From Candidatus Cloacimonadota bacterium (GTDB lineage Bacteria > Cloacimonadota > Cloacimonadia > Cloacimonadales > Cloacimonadaceae), in contig JALNYD010000176.1 in the NCBI GenBank assembly GCA_023230025.1, forward strand, positions 1-5,907: 5,907 nt of DNA. The letters are read 5' to 3'. A model generated the notes under the pieces. The model made no database searches. It saw nothing but the letters and a program-made list of their open reading frames with translations, and was not told the DNA's origin. The position numbers and the translations under genes are program-made. Position 1 is the stretch's first letter; each line of letters starts with the position of its first letter. Below, piece by piece: positions 4,785-5,907 of this stretch.

Positions 4785-5907
4785 ATGGAAAAGAGAGACG
4801 AGATGTTGAATCCATACATGATCCAAAATCTGGATCAGCTAGAGTTTTCAGAGTTCAGGCAGAAGCTACAGCAGCTCATGGAGGCTGGCTATAGCCCCTT
4901 ACAATACTTTGGAAGTCCGGAAGGCATACTGTATTCCCTGATGGGGAAAAGTGATTGCCTGGAACTGCTAAGCACTGCTTTTCCGAACACCCGGATATAT
5001 CCCTCACTCAGTAAGGAATATCCTGCTTTTAATATGTTTGAGCGCTTGTTGCATGAGCAATACAATATCCATCCGGAAGGCCATCCCTGGCTGAAAGCTG
5101 TTCGTAGTCAACTCCCCGGTGAGAATGCTCATAGTGATTATTCTTTCCTGAGCGACGATTCATCTCTCCTGCATGAGGTGGGTGTAGGTCCCGTGCATGC
5201 GGGAGTAATCGAGCCTGGGCATTTCCGCTTCATCTGCAGAGGTGAAACGGTTGAACATTTGGAGATTCAACTTGGATTTCAGCATCGGGGACTGGAGCAA
5301 CTGATGCTTCAGGGAGACTTCAAGGAAAAAACCGCTCTGGCCGAGAGTATAGCCGGTGATACAGCTGTTGGACATTGCCTCGCATATTGCTGCTTAATTG
5401 AGCAATTGGCAGATATTCAACCAAAAGGCAGAGAAATCCGCATCATAGCCTTGGAACTGGAGCGAATTGCCATGCATCTTGCCGATCTTTCGGCTTTGGC
5501 AGGTGATGTGGCCTACATAATGGGGCAAAACTTTTTTGCTGCCATCAGAACCACTATCATCAATTCTTCTCTGGCAATTTGCGGGAGCAGATTTGGCAAA
5601 CGATGGATGACTCCCGGTGGAGTTAACTATGCAATTACTAAACAACAAGCCAGGGTTTTGGAAAGTACGTTACAGAAAGCTAGAACTCAGATCATCGATT
5701 GTGCTGAAGCGATGTTTGCCAATAGCAGCGTAGTCACCCGTTTTGATGACACTGGAGTATTGAAGCTTCAAGATGCACTGGCCTTGGGTCTTAGCGGCAT
5801 CACGGCAAAAGCATCTGGAATGATCGTGGACGCCAGAATGGATTATCCCTGCATAGAAAACTCAAACTTCGTAGCGCTGACTCAGAGCAGTGGCGATGTG
5901 TATGCAA
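4785..5907 (+). CDS. Energy-converting hydrogenase-related (Ehr-type) large subunit, NuoC/NuoD-like fusion, N-terminal part
   Basis: Partial: 374 codons are seen and the frame is open at the right edge. Residues about 10-110 are a short NuoC-like domain ending FERLLHEQYNIHPEGHPWLK (85-104). From about 130 a NuoD/HycE-like domain begins with GPVHAGVIEPGHFRF (135-149) and LGFQHRGLEQL (163-173). These are signatures of complex I and group 4 [NiFe]-hydrogenase large subunits, which sit at the cytoplasmic side of a membrane ion-pumping module. The L1 motif of true hydrogenases (DRVCGICGFAHSTAY in HycE) aligns without gaps to ESIAGDTAVGHCLAY (187-201): the two nickel-ligand cysteines are Ala190 and Thr193, while His197 is kept. 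A [NiFe] site is therefore unlikely, as in the Ehr complexes, whose reaction is not established. Later landmarks are LELERIAMHLADL (223-235) and TPGGVN (276-281). GAGG (4775-4778) lies 6 bases before the chosen ATG, and an in-frame TAA at 4764-4766 bounds it; Met7 is an alternative start. The C-terminal second cysteine motif is outside the window. Confidence 0.85.
   Translation, partial: MEKRDEMLNPYMIQNLDQLEFSEFRQKLQQLMEAGYSPLQYFGSPEGILYSLMGKSDCLELLSTAFPNTRIYPSLSKEYPAFNMFERLLHEQYNIHPEGHPWLKAVRSQLPGENAHSDYSFLSDDSSLLHEVGVGPVHAGVIEPGHFRFICRGETVEHLEIQLGFQHRGLEQLMLQGDFKEKTALAESIAGDTAVGHCLAYCCLIEQLADIQPKGREIRIIALELERIAMHLADLSALAGDVAYIMGQNFFAAIRTTIINSSLAICGSRFGKRWMTPGGVNYAITKQQARVLESTLQKARTQIIDCAEAMFANSSVVTRFDDTGVLKLQDALALGLSGITAKASGMIVDARMDYPCIENSNFVALTQSSGDVYA

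Noticed and set aside
5160..5648. Two minus-strand open frames (71 and 84 codons)
   Set aside because: Both are antisense to the hydrogenase-like large subunit, which has strong family motifs over the same span.

Overview
The window looks like a piece of an anaerobic bacterial chromosome from the FCB side of the tree, possibly Cloacimonadota; this placement is an inference. Three things support it. The HtpG is the long Bacteroidota-like type (SNAVDA in the ATP site, NVSRSFLQ catalytic loop). The coiled-coil protein resembles the collagen-binding-adhesin-like proteins annotated in Bacteroidota. Yet clear AGGAG-type ribosome binding sites and TTGACA -35 boxes are present, which is not typical of Bacteroidota proper. 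No mobile element, tRNA, rRNA or CRISPR array was seen.

Layout, left to right. (1) 1-585, minus strand: the N-terminal 195 codons of an NFACT-family (RqcH/Rqc2-like) protein, cut by the window edge. (2) 586-672: a short divergent intergenic region with an inverted repeat and a possible promoter. (3) 673-1542, plus: a membrane-anchored coiled-coil protein with a C-terminal beta-rich domain. (4) 1559-1582: a hairpin that can serve as a bidirectional terminator between two convergent genes. (5) 1603-3600, minus: htpG (Hsp90), complete. Upstream lie a strong promoter and a near-perfect CIRCE element (17 of 18 arm positions), the binding site of the HrcA heat-shock repressor. (6) 3711-4151, minus: an unrecognised 146-residue protein. 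(7) 4152-4784: about 630 bases without a convincing long gene, between divergent genes. It contains an 80-bp imperfect dyad built from GTNAC boxes at 11, 11, 9, 11 and 11 bp spacing, plus dispersed short repeats. (8) 4785 to the right edge, plus: the first 374 codons of a fused NuoC/NuoD-like (HycE-like) large subunit. It keeps the group 4 [NiFe]-hydrogenase fold signatures but has lost both N-terminal nickel-ligand cysteines, as in the energy-converting hydrogenase-related (Ehr) complexes.

The genes do not form one pathway. Two relate to protein quality control (NFACT/RQC and HtpG), one to the cell envelope, one is unknown, and the last opens a probable membrane bioenergetic operon that continues outside the window. 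The points most worth a second look are the CIRCE site upstream of htpG, the helically phased GTNAC array, and the cysteine-less hydrogenase-like subunit sitting first behind a long, structured upstream region.
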